A stretch of DNA of 5,635 nt from Flavobacteriia bacterium (GTDB lineage: Bacteria > Bacteroidota > Bacteroidia > Flavobacteriales > Flavobacteriaceae). Within the stretch, counting starts at the first letter, position 1. Every line of letters begins with the position of its first letter. Shown here piece by piece: positions 4,304 through 5,635 of this stretch. A program made the position numbers and the translations under genes. A model generated the notes under the pieces. The model saw only the letters and a list, made by a program, of their open reading frames with translations, searched no databases and had not been told where the DNA came from. The DNA lies in NCBI GenBank assembly GCA_003973375.1, contig QNYL01000183.1, forward strand, positions 1 to 5,635, read 5' to 3'.

Positions 4304-5635
4304 ATGGCTCTATCAATATTTGAAAAACAGGAAAAGCAGATTGGTAAAAAACTTTACGATTATCAGCATGGTGCGATCGATAAGATTTTTGAAAAGATCA
4401 GTGATCATCCAAATAACTACAATTTGCTCTATCAGCTGCCAACCGGAGGCGGAAAAACTGTTATTTTTTCTGAAATCGCCAGAAGATATATAGAAACTAC
4501 AGGAAAGAAAGTGCTCATCCTCACACACCGGATAGAACTGAGCAAACAAACCTCACATATGCTCCTTGAATTTGGAGTTAAGAATAAAATTATCGACAGC
4601 AATGTAAAGGAAGTCAGTGATGATGACAATTTACCTTGTTATGTGGCCATGGTAGAAACCCTCAACAACAGGATAAAAGATGAAAAGGCCAATATTAAAA
4701 ATATCGGGCTCGTAATTGTTGATGAAGCACATTACAATTCATTCAGAAAGCTGTTTAAGTATTTTGAGATTTGTTTTATCCTTGGAGTAACTGCCACACC
4801 GATTAGTTCAAACATCAGTTTACCGATGTATGAGATTTATAATGATCTTATTGTTGGGGAGAATATTTCTTCACTGATACAAAAAGGATTTCTAGCAGAA
4901 GCAACTACTATCGGATTTAACGTTAATCTTACTTCATTAAAGATTGGTATCAACGGTGATTATACGGTTAAATCATCTGAAGAACTCTATGTAAAGAATG
5001 AGATGCAGTCTAAACTTCTGCAGGCTTATGAGCAGGAAGCAAAAGGAACCAAAACACTGATCTTTAACAATGGGATTAATACTTCAAGGCACGTATATGA
5101 AACTTTTTTACTGGCAGGATATCCGGTAAGATATATTGACAATACTAATACGAAGGAAGAGAGAAAAGAAATTTTAAGCTGGTTTAAGAATACTACTGAT
5201 GCTGTTCTGACCTCTGTAGGGATTCTTACCACAGGTTTTGATGAGCCTTCTATAGAAACGATCATTATCAACCGAGCTACCAGATCACTTGCATTGTATT
5301 TTCAGATGATCGGAAGGGGATCTCGTGTGATGGGAAATAAGAAAACATTTAAAGTGCTGGACCTTGGAAATAATGTTTCAAGATTTGGCCTCTGGACAGA
5401 TGATATTAACTGGCATCATATTTTTAAGAATCCTAATTTGTATCTGGAAAATCTGATGAGTGATGCTGAGATTGAAAGCAGGTTTACCTATGAAATGCCC
5501 AGTGCAATCCGTGAAAAATTTGCCAAATCAAAAGATATCACATTTGATGTAAAGAAAGAATATGAACTCGCTAAGAATTCGGGGGTTAAAACAAAAATTG
5601 TTCTGCAAAAGTCAATCGAACAGCACGCCAGGATG
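4304..5635 (+). CDS. SF2 DEAD/DEAH-box helicase, C-terminus beyond the window
   Basis: The reading frame is open from 4304 to the last base: 444 codons with no stop, so the gene is truncated by the window edge. It encodes an ATP-dependent superfamily 2 nucleic-acid helicase/translocase. Visible motifs are a Q-like segment LYDYQHGAI (17-25), Walker A PTGGGKT (46-52), motif Ia LTHRIEL (73-79), Walker B DEAH (140-143), motif III TATP (163-166), motif IV LIFNNGI (252-258), motif V TSVGILTTGFDEP (303-315) and motif VI QMIGRGSR with the arginine fingers (334-341). The domain order fits the ResIII/Helicase_C arrangement seen in Rad25/SSL2-like and restriction-type helicases. From about 365 onward I recognise no further domain. 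The start is fixed: an in-frame TGA lies at 4295-4297 and ATG 4304 is the next possible start. A different-frame ATG at 4294 gives only nine codons. It is divergent from the sigma operon. The substrate (DNA or RNA) and role are unknown. Confidence 0.92.
   Translation, partial: MALSIFEKQEKQIGKKLYDYQHGAIDKIFEKISDHPNNYNLLYQLPTGGGKTVIFSEIARRYIETTGKKVLILTHRIELSKQTSHMLLEFGVKNKIIDSNVKEVSDDDNLPCYVAMVETLNNRIKDEKANIKNIGLVIVDEAHYNSFRKLFKYFEICFILGVTATPISSNISLPMYEIYNDLIVGENISSLIQKGFLAEATTIGFNVNLTSLKIGINGDYTVKSSEELYVKNEMQSKLLQAYEQEAKGTKTLIFNNGINTSRHVYETFLLAGYPVRYIDNTNTKEERKEILSWFKNTTDAVLTSVGILTTGFDEPSIETIIINRATRSLALYFQMIGRGSRVMGNKKTFKVLDLGNNVSRFGLWTDDINWHHIFKNPNLYLENLMSDAEIESRFTYEMPSAIREKFAKSKDITFDVKKEYELAKNSGVKTKIVLQKSIEQHARM

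Noticed and set aside
4294..4323. Small peptide from ATG 4294 as a leader ORF for the helicase gene
   Set aside because: Only nine codons, overlaps the helicase start in another frame and shows no attenuator-like content; probably chance.
4313..4629. Minus-strand open frames within the helicase gene
   Set aside because: They overlap Walker A and other intact helicase motifs encoded on the plus strand, and have no recognisable protein features of their own.

Overview
The window looks like chromosomal DNA from a member of the Bacteroidota, most likely a flavobacterium. The DNA is AT-rich. Starts lack Shine-Dalgarno sequences and sit in A-rich leaders. Three of the four transcription units have an exact TAnnTTTG box (the Bacteroidota -7 promoter element) a short way upstream of the start codon. 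The protein families also fit: a MnmA with the insertion I recall from flavobacterial homologues, and a 'sensor of ECF-type sigma factor' operon of flavobacterial type. No tRNA, rRNA, CRISPR array, insertion sequence or phage gene is visible.

Layout, left to right. Positions 18-50 hold a strong intrinsic terminator that closes an unseen upstream gene. Next come two plus-strand housekeeping genes, each with its own promoter box: mnmA (tRNA 2-thiouridylase, 119-1306) and a FabK/nitronate monooxygenase-type FMN enzyme (1375-2322). The convergent gap 2323-2493 carries two small hairpin repeats that face each other and resemble REP/dRS3-type elements. A tight three-gene minus-strand operon follows, transcribed leftward from about 4140 to 2494: an ECF sigma factor (start codon TTG or GTG), a single-pass membrane protein with three exact-period N-terminal repeats, and a small secreted helical protein of the 'sensor of ECF-type sigma factor' kind. 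A 180-bp AT-rich divergent region then leads to a plus-strand SF2 DEAH-box helicase (from 4304) that runs off the window end.

The sigma operon is the only multi-gene system here. Its order (cytoplasmic sigma, inner-membrane protein, exported protein) suggests a cell-envelope sensing circuit: the exported protein would sense in the periplasm, the membrane protein would carry the signal across and could hold or release the sigma factor, and the sigma factor would redirect RNA polymerase. That wiring is inferred from order and topology. The membrane protein has no cysteine or histidine, so it is not a zinc-type (ZAS) anti-sigma factor. mnmA, the FMN enzyme and the helicase show no functional link to the operon.
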